A stretch of 28,455 bases of DNA from a virus: positions 1 to 28,455 of IMG/VR virus record IMGVR_UViG_3300008116_002694; one strand, written 5' to 3'. Each line of letters begins with the position of its first letter. Position 1 is the first letter of the stretch. This document shows positions 16,354 to 22,744 of the stretch, piece by piece. Under the pieces are notes generated by a model that worked only from the letters and a program-made list of their open reading frames with translations, was not told the origin of the DNA and searched no databases. Both the position numbers and the translations under genes were made by a program.

Positions 16354-16956
16354 ATGGCTAGTAATATAAATTATATAAATGTCGACGAAAGTTTTCCAAT
16401 AGCTGGACAGGACAACGATAGTCAGGGTTTTCGAGATAACTTTGCAACAATTAAAAGTAGTTTAGCATCTGCTAAAACTGAGATTACAAATCTTCAAGAT
16501 AATACTGCAAAATTAAACGTTAACAATAACTTTAATCAAAACGAAATTTCAAATGCTAAACTTAGAAACACACCATATGTGTTTTTTAATAAAAATATTA
16601 ACCAAGGCGATACGCATAATTTACTGTTCAGTGACGGAAGTTACCAGCAATTAAATATCAACAATTTTGCTATTATAGATTTAGAAGATTTTAGACCACC
16701 AAACGGTGCTCAAGTTCAGTTTAAAATTCAAATTTTGTTTAATGGAAACGGAACAGTTGAGTGGCTTACTGGATCTCCAAGCAATGTTTTTAGGGTTAAT
16801 TCTACCTGGCCTAAGAGAGTAAACCCAACTAATCCATTTACTGTTACGACAAATCAACCCGTTCTAGTTGATATTTGGACAACTGACGGTATAACATTCT
16901 ACGGCCATTATTACGGAAACTATGTAACGATTGCTCAAGACGATGGTATCATTTAA
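16354..16956 (+). CDS. Short fibre-type structural protein (200 aa)
   Basis: The N-terminal segment (residues 4-40, including FPIAGQDNDSQGFRDNFATI followed by a helical stretch) is a diverged version of the NDGTGD...NF docking signature in the two larger fibre proteins. A coiled-coil-like stretch with Asn follows (about 38-70), then a beta-rich C-terminal domain containing many aromatics (VEWLTGSPSNVFRVN, DGITFYGHYYG). A TTAGGAG Shine-Dalgarno lies 9 nt before the ATG. It is probably a virion protein of the tail or fibre network. The last 14 nt overlap the next gene. Confidence 0.65.
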   Translation: MASNINYINVDESFPIAGQDNDSQGFRDNFATIKSSLASAKTEITNLQDNTAKLNVNNNFNQNEISNAKLRNTPYVFFNKNINQGDTHNLLFSDGSYQQLNINNFAIIDLEDFRPPNGAQVQFKIQILFNGNGTVEWLTGSPSNVFRVNSTWPKRVNPTNPFTVTTNQPVLVDIWTTDGITFYGHYYGNYVTIAQDDGII

Positions 16957-17182
16957 TCCTCTAGTAGACGATTTTTCAAAACTTTCAGACCTTGAAGTAG
17001 AATCAAAGGTTACTGATCTAGGGCGAAAATATTTTATGTCTAGAAATCCAGAAGTACAAATGCAGATAGCAGCACTGCTAGGAATGTACAAGGAAGAAAT
17101 GCAAGCAAGGCGTGCTCGCACACAATTACAATCACAACAAAACGGCAATTCTGATCTTGACAATTTAATCAATATCAGCTAA
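16943..17182 (+). CDS. Small acidic/helical phage protein (79 aa)
   Basis: The start is placed at ATG 16943 (MVSFNPLVDDFSKLSDLEVE), overlapping the previous gene by 14 nt; a TTG 12 nt earlier would only add MLKT. The protein is almost entirely helical: residues 8-30 are acidic, the segment MSRNPEVQMQIAALLGMYKE continues the helix, and the C-terminus is Gln/Arg-rich. It resembles a small protein I have seen beside tail genes in marine T4-like phages, but I cannot name its job. Its position closes the structural block. Confidence 0.65.
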   Translation: MVSFNPLVDDFSKLSDLEVESKVTDLGRKYFMSRNPEVQMQIAALLGMYKEEMQARRARTQLQSQQNGNSDLDNLINIS

Positions 17183-17191
17183 TATAGTTAG

Positions 17192-17749
17192 ATGCTTATT
17201 AAAACTGACAAGTTAGGGGTGCCTAGATTTTCTAACCAAGACTTAATATCTATGATCTATAGCGGACATGTAGATAAATGTCACGTAGTACTATGCGAGC
17301 CTTCCGATGACATTGATAAATTTAATGCTACTATGGAAGAACAAGGACTCCCAACATTAACCAAATACATTGCACTAGATGTAGATCAGAAAGATTTTGA
17401 CAACGCTTTACAGTCAGAATGGTTCATGCCTGAAGATTATAAAAATCTAGATATAGGTGCCTATATCATGCATAAGTTGATGCAAAAACTAGGCACAATT
17501 GAACCCTACGAAATACAAGAACGAGAAGAATACAAAAGAGTATGCGAAGAATTAGATGCATTTGGTGAGCATAATATGCAGGATTTGCTTCGATATATGG
17601 TATATCTTGTAGACTTTATGAGAGAAAATAACATAGTTTGGGGAGTTGGGAGAGGCTCTAGTGTAGCAAGTTATATTTTATATCTAATTGGTATACACAG
17701 AATTGATTCAATTCAGTATAACCTAGACTGGCGAGAGTTCTTGAGATAA
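17192..17749 (+). CDS. DnaE/PolC-like GRGS-module protein (185 aa)
   Basis: The last 37 residues (149-185) contain VWGVGRGSSVASYILYLIGI followed by D-x-x-x-Y-x-L-x-x-x-x-FL, matching the palm-domain GRGS motif of C-family DNA polymerases (bacterial Pol III alpha), where the Gly-Arg-Gly-Ser loop helps bind the incoming nucleotide. The protein ends at WREFLR, just before the catalytic PDxDxD motif of true polymerases, so it cannot polymerise on its own. Residues 1-148 are acidic and helical with no PHP or exonuclease motif. It may be a nucleotide-binding or decoy relative of DnaE, or bind another replication protein. It stands at the head of the replication and nucleotide genes. Homology is convincing; the role is unknown. 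Confidence 0.7.
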   Translation: MLIKTDKLGVPRFSNQDLISMIYSGHVDKCHVVLCEPSDDIDKFNATMEEQGLPTLTKYIALDVDQKDFDNALQSEWFMPEDYKNLDIGAYIMHKLMQKLGTIEPYEIQEREEYKRVCEELDAFGEHNMQDLLRYMVYLVDFMRENNIVWGVGRGSSVASYILYLIGIHRIDSIQYNLDWREFLR

Positions 17750-17777
17750 GTACATATATAATATTAGGAGAATTAAT

Positions 17778-18116
17778 ATGCCAATGAAACAACCACAAAA
17801 AAAGATTTACAAAACTGCCCAAGGCAAAATAGTTGATATGGACATGCTTAGGCAGCGCAACGAACTTACACCTGCTGTAGGTAATGCTCGCGTAAATGCT
17901 AGAGGAGATGAATTAGGTCCTGGCGGGAAAGTTATTCGTAAGCGGGAAGATGTTCTTAAAGAATATTACGACACAGCACAAGGTGTAGCAGATCAAACGC
18001 CAGTAAGAAAAGCTAAAACTGTTACAGAAACAGCAAGTGAAGAAGAATGGGTTGAGGACGACGAAGGTAATTTTGTTCCGGCAGACGAAGTTAAAGTTAC
18101 AAAAAGAGGGCGTTAA
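17778..18116 (+). CDS. Conserved-looking hypothetical protein (112 aa)
   Basis: A charged, soluble protein without membrane segment. Residues 1-20 are basic (KQPQKKIYKTAQGK), the middle contains AVGNARVNARGDELGPGGK, and the C-terminal 30 residues are very acidic (SEEEWVEDDEGNF) before a basic end. It has a strong TTAGGAG Shine-Dalgarno 8 nt before the ATG, and its stop overlaps the ATG of the cochaperonin gene by 1 nt (TAATG), so the two are translationally coupled. It may act with that chaperone in capsid-protein folding, but this is inference from position only. Confidence 0.65.
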   Translation: MPMKQPQKKIYKTAQGKIVDMDMLRQRNELTPAVGNARVNARGDELGPGGKVIRKREDVLKEYYDTAQGVADQTPVRKAKTVTETASEEEWVEDDEGNFVPADEVKVTKRGR

Positions 18117-18517
18117 TGAGTATTCAGCTTAACGTTACCAAAGGCAAACCAAGAGCAGTTAGTAATAGAGTACTAGTCTCCGATATGTACTTTGGTGAGC
18201 AAAAAACTACAAGCGGCATTGTGCTAACGTCAGACGACGGAACTACTCGAGGAATTTATCCTCGCTGGGCAAAGGTTTACTGTAAAGGTCCAAATAATAA
18301 AGATCCTTATGAGATTGGACAGTGGATCCTAGTTGAACACGGACGCTGGACTCGAGGGTTCAAAGTTGATGACGGAGAAGGCGAAAAAGAGCTACGTATG
18401 GTTGAATCTGAAAGTGTTCTTGCCTATGCAGATGAAAAACCAAATGATGTTTATGTTGGTCAAGAATATGCCAACGGATCTAGTACTACTATTAAACCGG
18501 AAGATTTTATAAAATGA
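18116..18517 (+). CDS. 31: GroES/gp31-like cochaperonin
   Basis: This 133-residue protein resembles the phage-encoded cochaperonins that replace host GroES on GroEL and enlarge the folding cage for the major capsid protein. Visible features are the N-terminal strand with KPRAVSNRVLVSD, a mobile-loop-like segment FGEQKTTSGIVLTSDDGTTR (residues 23-42) ending in the hydrophobic IVL tripeptide that docks into GroEL, and the beta-barrel phrases YPRWAKVYCKGP and IGQWILVEHGRWTRG. It is longer than cellular GroES (about 97 residues), as in T4 gp31 (111). It overlaps its neighbours at both ends (TAATG and ATGA). The family is fairly sure, partly from memory of marine T4-like homologues. Confidence 0.75.
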   Translation: MSIQLNVTKGKPRAVSNRVLVSDMYFGEQKTTSGIVLTSDDGTTRGIYPRWAKVYCKGPNNKDPYEIGQWILVEHGRWTRGFKVDDGEGEKELRMVESESVLAYADEKPNDVYVGQEYANGSSTTIKPEDFIK

Positions 18518-18915
18518 CAAATCCCTTCAGAGATCAAGAAAAATTTATGCGAGCCTGTGACCAAACAGTTGGTGAGAGTAACTTAAATCAATTTGGTCTG
18601 TATACAAAATTGATAGAAGAAGAGTATAAAGAATTTAAACATGCCTGTGATATGAATGATAATGTAGAAGCATTAGATGCTTTAATTGATATTTTAGTTG
18701 TAACAATTGGAGCTATTCACAGTGCAGGATTTGATGCAGAAGGTGCATGGAAAGAAGTTATGCGTACTAACTTTGCTAAGATTGATAAGGACACTGGCAA
18801 GGTTCGAAAGCGTGAGGACGGCAAAGTATTGAAACCTGTGGGATGGACTGCTCCGGATTTAAAACCGTTTGTAACCAAAATACCACCTAATGGATTTGTA
18901 ACAGACTGCGTTTAA
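18514..18915 (+). CDS. MazG/PRA-PH-like nucleotide pyrophosphohydrolase
   Basis: A 133-residue all-alpha NTP pyrophosphohydrolase. The metal-binding pattern of the MazG superfamily is visible: E35-E36-E37 and E40 in LIEEEYKEF, and E52 and D59 in VEALDALIDIL. A C-terminal extension (TGKVRKREDGKVLKPVGWTAP) is typical of the phage branch. Such enzymes hydrolyse (d)NTPs to monophosphates; phage MazG has been proposed to remake the nucleotide pool or modulate the host starvation signal. It overlaps the cochaperonin stop by 4 nt (ATGA). It is the last gene before the internal promoter at 18926. Confidence 0.8.
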   Translation: MTNPFRDQEKFMRACDQTVGESNLNQFGLYTKLIEEEYKEFKHACDMNDNVEALDALIDILVVTIGAIHSAGFDAEGAWKEVMRTNFAKIDKDTGKVRKREDGKVLKPVGWTAPDLKPFVTKIPPNGFVTDCV

Positions 18916-18925
18916 CCTAAATTAC

Positions 18926-18954
18926 TTGACTCCTAATAGATTATGCAGTATAAT
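18926..18954 (+). promoter_or_regulatory. Sigma70-type promoter inside a hairpin
   Basis: A -35 box TTGACT (18926-18931) and a perfect -10 box TATAAT (18949-18954) are spaced 17 bp apart. The predicted start is about 18961, giving a 20-nt leader with the Shine-Dalgarno TTAGGAG before TTG 18981. The -35 box overlaps the left arm of the hairpin at 18929-18974. Confidence 0.7.
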
Positions 18955-18974
18955 GTATATAAACTATTAGGAGT
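18929..18974 (+). promoter_or_regulatory. SD-sequestering hairpin / read-through attenuator
   Basis: An 11-bp perfect stem pairs ACTCCTAATAG (18929-18939) with CTATTAGGAGT (18964-18974), with an extra G-U pair outside and a 24-nt loop. The right arm contains the Shine-Dalgarno TTAGGAG of the exonuclease gene and is followed by TTTTCTTTT. Transcripts reading in from upstream would hide the Shine-Dalgarno or terminate; those starting at the internal promoter lack the left arm. Confidence 0.65.
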
Positions 18975-18980
18975 TTTCTT

Positions 18981-19520
18981 TTGGCCACACACGGAATGAT
19001 TGACTTAGAAACACTTGGTGTAGAACCTGATTGTGTCGTAATGACAATAGGTGCTATTAAGTTTGATCCTTTTACTGATGCAGAACCGCATAGCGGTTTA
19101 TACTTGCGTTGCGATGTTGATGAACAGACGGCCATGGGCAGGACTATTGACGACAATACTCTAGCTTGGTGGGCAAAACAAGACGAAGCTATCAAAGAAG
19201 AAGCATTTGGCGAACACAAACGAGCGTCAATGGATCAAGTTACAAGAGCAATCAACAAGTTTTGCGTAGGATTAGATGTATTATGGTGTCAAGGTCCGTT
19301 GTTTGACTATGCTATTTTACAAAATCTTTACAAGCAACTGGGAAAGCCTGCACCGTGGCACTATTGGCAGATTCGCGATAGTCGAACACTGTTTTCTATG
19401 ATGCCTCAAGATCCTCGAAAAGCAATTCAAGAAAGTTTACACAATGCGCTTGCTGACTGTTATTATCAAGCAAAGTGTGTACAACAAAGTTACAAGCATT
19501 TTGGAGTTAAAGCAAGATGA
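18981..19520 (+). CDS. DEDDh 3'-5' exonuclease (DexA/RNase-T-like)
   Basis: A 179-residue exonuclease of the DnaQ-like superfamily. The four acidic residues and catalytic histidine are visible: D8 and E10 in MIDLETLG, D109 in GPLFDYAIL, H154 and D159 in HNALADC. The WWAKQDEA segment (63-70) is typical of the phage and Rv2179c-like branch. Such enzymes remove nucleotides from 3' ends of DNA or RNA; T4 DexA is a DNA exonuclease, while the related bacterial branch acts on RNA, so the substrate is open. The start is a TTG with TTAGGAG 8 nt upstream, and no other in-frame start precedes the motif. Expression is probably controlled by the hairpin at 18929-18974. Confidence 0.8.
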   Translation: MATHGMIDLETLGVEPDCVVMTIGAIKFDPFTDAEPHSGLYLRCDVDEQTAMGRTIDDNTLAWWAKQDEAIKEEAFGEHKRASMDQVTRAINKFCVGLDVLWCQGPLFDYAILQNLYKQLGKPAPWHYWQIRDSRTLFSMMPQDPRKAIQESLHNALADCYYQAKCVQQSYKHFGVKAR

Positions 19521-19861
19521 TAAATGGCATTACATCTAACAGTAGATATATTACTGTGTCAGATGGTTCAGGTACTAATCCGTATATTAGTCCCGGAGCA
19601 GTAGGAGCAGGCATGATGCGCTGGAACCCAAACATGAATTGTATGGAAGTATGTGACGGTAATAGTTGGAAGTCTTTAGGTATGAGCTATGCCAGCGTGG
19701 GACTAACAGGTGAAACTGAATCTTTGTTAGACTGGGCTAGAGAAAAACGTATGGAAGAACAACGACTACAGGAAATGATGGAGAAGTATCCAGCACTTAA
19801 AAAAGCCAAAGATAACTTTGATATATTACTCAATATAGTTAAGGATGATTTTAAGCAATGA
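19517..19861 (+). CDS. Hypothetical protein with fibre-tip-like motif (114 aa)
   Basis: The first 60 residues are beta-like and contain GAGMMRWNPNMNCMEVCDGN followed by SWKSLG, a pattern common at tips and trimerisation domains of phage fibres. The rest (about 65-114) is a charged helix (LLDWAREKRMEEQRLQEMME) that could form a coiled coil. It overlaps the exonuclease and the cytidylyltransferase gene by 4 nt each (ATGA), so it is translated with metabolic genes rather than structural ones. A virion role is possible but unproven. Confidence 0.6.
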   Translation: MINGITSNSRYITVSDGSGTNPYISPGAVGAGMMRWNPNMNCMEVCDGNSWKSLGMSYASVGLTGETESLLDWAREKRMEEQRLQEMMEKYPALKKAKDNFDILLNIVKDDFKQ

Positions 19862-20262
19862 AAATAGGTTTTACTTGTTCAACTTTTGATTTGTTTCATG
19901 CCGGGCATGTAATGATGCTGGAAGAGGCAAAAACACAATGTGAGTTTTTAATTGTAGGATTACAGACTGACCCTACACTTGATAGGCCCGATACTAAAAA
20001 TAAACCTGTACAAGGAGTATTTGAACGTTGGGCACAATTGAAGGCTTGTAAATTTGTAGATCAAATCGTACCTTACTCCACTGAGCGAGAGTTACGCGAT
20101 ATTCTTTTATCGTTTCCTATCAATATTAGAATTTTAGGTGAAGAGTATCAAAGTAAAGAATTTACGGGACACGACATTCCTATGGAATTTTACTTTAATA
20201 AACGTAGACACAGTTTTTCAACTTCAGAATTAAGACAACGTGTAATAGAGGCCACAAAATGA
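19858..20262 (+). CDS. Cytidylyltransferase-like nucleotidyltransferase (TagD-like)
   Basis: A 134-residue Rossmann-type nucleotidyltransferase. The HxGH signature appears as H14-A-G-H17 in STFDLFHAGH, and the C-terminal substrate motif as RRHSFSTSELR (116-126). These are hallmarks of glycerol-3-phosphate or related cytidylyltransferases, which join CTP to a sugar- or polyol-phosphate to give a CDP-activated precursor. The length is typical of the TagD group. The actual acceptor cannot be read from sequence; modification of surface polymers or phospholipid headgroups are possibilities. Start and stop overlap the neighbouring genes by 4 nt. Confidence 0.8.
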   Translation: MKIGFTCSTFDLFHAGHVMMLEEAKTQCEFLIVGLQTDPTLDRPDTKNKPVQGVFERWAQLKACKFVDQIVPYSTERELRDILLSFPINIRILGEEYQSKEFTGHDIPMEFYFNKRRHSFSTSELRQRVIEATK

Positions 20263-20429
20263 AATGTGATACTTGCGGTGAAAATTTAAAAGAAAATGGT
20301 TATGGATGTGACTGGCGACAAGGTCGTTGCCCGCATCGCCATCCCATGTTTAACGAAATCGTACTTGACAATTACAAGATGCGATATTATAATTTAGTAC
20401 AAACTATTAAAGGCTGGTTTAAATTTTGA
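20259..20429 (+). CDS. Small Cys-rich zinc-knuckle protein (56 aa)
   Basis: This short gene is linked by ATGA overlap to the cytidylyltransferase and by TTGA overlap to the following gene, strong evidence that it is real. The 56-residue product carries C3-x2-C6 and C17...C24 with H26 and H28 nearby (CDTCGENL ... CDWRQGRCPHRHP), a likely single zinc site, followed by an amphipathic aromatic helix (YKMRYYNLVQTIKGWFKF). Small zinc proteins of this type occur in marine T4-like phages, without a known role. Confidence 0.7.
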   Translation: MKCDTCGENLKENGYGCDWRQGRCPHRHPMFNEIVLDNYKMRYYNLVQTIKGWFKF

Positions 20430-20617
20430 GAAACTTAGAATTAGAAGATGCTGTAATAGCATTACATGACACAGCTAGAACTGTTGAAAAAAGAATTGGT
20501 CGAGGTCAATTAAGCGACGACATTAGATCCTGTGCAGATCGATTGCATCAATATTTAAGAACCGATGCATCAATTAATATACTAACACAAAATATTATTA
20601 ACAAGGCAGAAGAATGA
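20426..20617 (+). CDS. Small helical hypothetical protein (63 aa)
   Basis: The gene starts with TTG at 20426, overlapping the previous TGA in TTGA, the same coupling seen with ATGA elsewhere in this train. The product is soluble and almost fully helical (LEDAVIALHDTARTVEKRIG, then DDIRSCADRLHQYL). It ends in an ATGA overlap with the clamp-loader gene. No motif is recognised. Its helical make-up and location suggest a small partner for replication proteins, which is inference only. Confidence 0.6.
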   Translation: MRNLELEDAVIALHDTARTVEKRIGRGQLSDDIRSCADRLHQYLRTDASINILTQNIINKAEE

Positions 20618-21528
20618 AAGAACTATGGGTAGAAAAGTATCGTCCTAAAAAGGTCAACGGATATGTGTTCCGAGATGACGCACAACGAAAACAAATACAG
20701 CAATGGATTAAAGACCAAAGTATTCCTCACTTACTGTTTAGTGGCAATGCAGGTATTGGTAAAACCACTCTTGCTCGGATTTTGTTTAATGAATTAGATA
20801 TTAACGATCTAGACATTATGGAGATTAACGCAAGTCGTGAAAACAATGCAGATACTATTCGTGACAAAATCACAAACTTTGTACAAATGATTCCGTTTGG
20901 CCCGTTCAAGGTTGTACTGCTGGATGAGGCAGATTACTTAACTCCAAATGCACAGGCTATCTTGCGCGGTGTTATGGAAGAGTATCATACCACAGCAAGA
21001 TTTATTCTAACTTGTAACTATCCTAACAGGATCATTCCTGCGATTCACAGTCGCTGTCAAGGCTTCCACGTTGCAAAAGTAGATCAAACTGAGTTTACTG
21101 CTAGAGTAGCTGAGATCCTTATCACTGAAGAAGTAGAATTTGACATTGATACTCTTGACACATATGTTAAAGCAACATATCCAGACCTCCGTAAGTGCAT
21201 TAATACTGTTCAAATGAACAGTCAAGAAGGTAAATTAGTAAAACCCAATGAGGCAGACACTGGTGAAGCAGACTGGAAGATTCATATGGTAGAACTATTT
21301 AAAGCTGGTAAGATCAGCGAAGCACGAAAACTACTGTGCGGAAGTGTTCGACCTGAAGAAATGGAAGATATTTTCCGCTGGCTTTATGACAATATTGAAC
21401 TGTTTGGTGACGAAGAAAAACAAAACTCTGCGGTGCTTACTATCAAACAAGGATTAGTTGATCATACTCTTGTAGTAGATCCAGAAATAAATCTTGCCGC
21501 AACTCTTATTAGACTTGCAAGACTGTAA
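20614..21528 (+). CDS. 44: Clamp-loader AAA+ ATPase (T4 gp44-like)
   Basis: A 304-residue AAA+ ATPase of the replication factor C small-subunit type, which opens the sliding clamp and places it on primer-template DNA. Visible motifs are the N-terminal box VEKYRPKKV (6-14), Walker A GNAGIGKT (44-51), Walker B VVLLDEAD (100-107), sensor 1 TCN (133-135) and the SRC arginine-finger motif (146-148). The C-terminal collar domain follows from about residue 220. In T4 it works with gp62; no gp62 gene is recognised in this window. The same clamp activates late transcription in T4, which fits the late promoters seen here. It overlaps the preceding gene by ATGA. Confidence 0.92.
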   Translation: MKELWVEKYRPKKVNGYVFRDDAQRKQIQQWIKDQSIPHLLFSGNAGIGKTTLARILFNELDINDLDIMEINASRENNADTIRDKITNFVQMIPFGPFKVVLLDEADYLTPNAQAILRGVMEEYHTTARFILTCNYPNRIIPAIHSRCQGFHVAKVDQTEFTARVAEILITEEVEFDIDTLDTYVKATYPDLRKCINTVQMNSQEGKLVKPNEADTGEADWKIHMVELFKAGKISEARKLLCGSVRPEEMEDIFRWLYDNIELFGDEEKQNSAVLTIKQGLVDHTLVVDPEINLAATLIRLARL

Positions 21529-21549
21529 TAATTAAGTAAAGGAAATTAA

Positions 21550-22251
21550 ATGAGAGTTCGTATTGTAGGCTATACTGTAGCAGACCCAGAATTTGTAGAA
21601 GAATGTAAAGCAGAAGCTCTGGCCAAGGGTAAAACAGAACCAGAATTTGCAGACATTCAAGATCTAATTGCGTTTTGCGCAAGAGTTAGTAACCCAGCTA
21701 ACCAAATGAATGAAGAAACTAGTGCTAAACTTATCAAATATTTGATCAAACACAGTCACTGGAGTCCACTCGAGATGGTTAATGCTACTCTCGAAATTGA
21801 TACTACTCGTGATATTGCACATCAAATTGTGCGTCATCGCAGTTTTTCCTTTCAAGAGTTTAGCCAGAGGTATGCTAACCCAGAAGACATGGGCGACATG
21901 TTTGAATATTCAGAAGCAAGATTGCAAGATGAAAAGAATCGTCAGAACAGTATTGAAACTGAAGACCGTCAGTTAGCCATAGACTGGTTGCATGCACAGA
22001 TGCGAGTAGCACATAACTGTAAGAAAGAATACGACTGGGCTATTAAAAACGGTATTGCTAAAGAACAAGCACGTAAGGTTTTGCCAGAAGGCATTACCAA
22101 GACACGATTATACATGCAAGGCAGTTTGCGTAGCTGGTTACACTATATTGAACTACGCAGTGCAAATGGCACACAGAAAGAACACATGGCTATTGCGATT
22201 GCTTGTGCAGAAATCATTGGAAAGATCTTTCCGTTGATGAATGAATTATGA
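21550..22251 (+). CDS. thyX: Flavin-dependent thymidylate synthase ThyX
   Basis: A 233-residue enzyme that methylates dUMP to dTMP using methylene-tetrahydrofolate, FAD and NADPH. The family signature RHRxxSxxxxSxRY is complete at residues 95-108 (RHRSFSFQEFSQRY). Other typical segments are SHWSPLEMVNATLEI (69-83) and the late helix with GSLRSWLHYIELR, which binds dUMP and FAD. AAAGGAA lies 4 nt before the ATG. The gene overlaps dCMP deaminase by ATGA, so dUMP supply and methylation are coupled. T4 itself uses the unrelated ThyA, so this marks a marine-type T4-like phage. Confidence 0.95.
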   Translation: MRVRIVGYTVADPEFVEECKAEALAKGKTEPEFADIQDLIAFCARVSNPANQMNEETSAKLIKYLIKHSHWSPLEMVNATLEIDTTRDIAHQIVRHRSFSFQEFSQRYANPEDMGDMFEYSEARLQDEKNRQNSIETEDRQLAIDWLHAQMRVAHNCKKEYDWAIKNGIAKEQARKVLPEGITKTRLYMQGSLRSWLHYIELRSANGTQKEHMAIAIACAEIIGKIFPLMNEL

Positions 22252-22718
22252 AAGCAAAGTTTGTAGATGCATACATGGATGTTGCTGACAGGTTTAGCAA
22301 ATTAAGTTCTGCTAAACGACTGCAAGTTGGTGCTATTGTTGTTAAAGATGATAGGATTATCAGTATTGGCTATAACGGTATGCCTAGTGGGTGGGACAAT
22401 AATTGCGAACACGAAGATATTGGATTTAGTGATGCAGTGTTTGGAGAGTCACAATCTCTAGTTAATAGAGGTTTAAAAACGAGACCAGAGGTTTTACACG
22501 CAGAGTCAAACGCCATAGCAAAATTAGCCCGCAGTTCTGAGAGCGGAGATGGTGCTACGTTATTTGTAACGCACCAACCTTGCATGGAATGTGCTAAATT
22601 GATCTATCAAAGTGGCATAAAAGCTGTTTATTATGCCCATCCATACAGACTCAACGATGGTCTAGACTTTTTACAAAAGTCAAATATCAATGTTATTAAA
22701 GTAGAAAAGGGCTCGTAA
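22248..22718 (+). CDS. cd: Deoxycytidylate (dCMP) deaminase
   Basis: A 156-residue zinc-dependent deaminase converting dCMP to dUMP, the substrate for the neighbouring ThyX. The cytidine-deaminase motifs are present: HAE at 84-86 (H84 zinc, E86 proton shuttle) and PCMEC at 111-115 (C112 and C115 zinc). The segment SAKRLQVGAIVVKDDRIIS and the NGMPSGWDN loop near residue 43 are typical of dCMP deaminases and absent from cytosine deaminases. The stop codon lies inside the terminator hairpin at 22705-22730, so this is the last gene of the train. Confidence 0.92.
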   Translation: MKAKFVDAYMDVADRFSKLSSAKRLQVGAIVVKDDRIISIGYNGMPSGWDNNCEHEDIGFSDAVFGESQSLVNRGLKTRPEVLHAESNAIAKLARSSESGDGATLFVTHQPCMECAKLIYQSGIKAVYYAHPYRLNDGLDFLQKSNINVIKVEKGS

Positions 22719-22730
22719 GCCCTTTTCCTT
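22705..22730 (+). terminator. Rho-independent terminator ending the nucleotide gene train
   Basis: A perfect 9-bp stem AAAAGGGCT (22705-22713) / AGCCCTTTT (22718-22726) with a CGTA tetraloop is followed by CCTT and two more T. It overlaps the stop of the dCMP deaminase gene and lies 15 nt before the end of convergent phoH. Because the stem ends in A/T runs on both sides it may stop transcription from either side. Confidence 0.8.
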
Positions 22731-22744
22731 TTAGTCTATATTAC

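Noticed and set aside
16931-16942. TTG start 12 nt upstream of ATG 16943
   Set aside because: It has no better ribosome-binding site and adds only four residues; ATG was preferred.
17757-17762. TATAAT before the gene at 17778 as a sigma70 promoter
   Set aside because: The position 17 bp upstream reads AGAGTT, not a -35 box, and there is no extended -10 TG.
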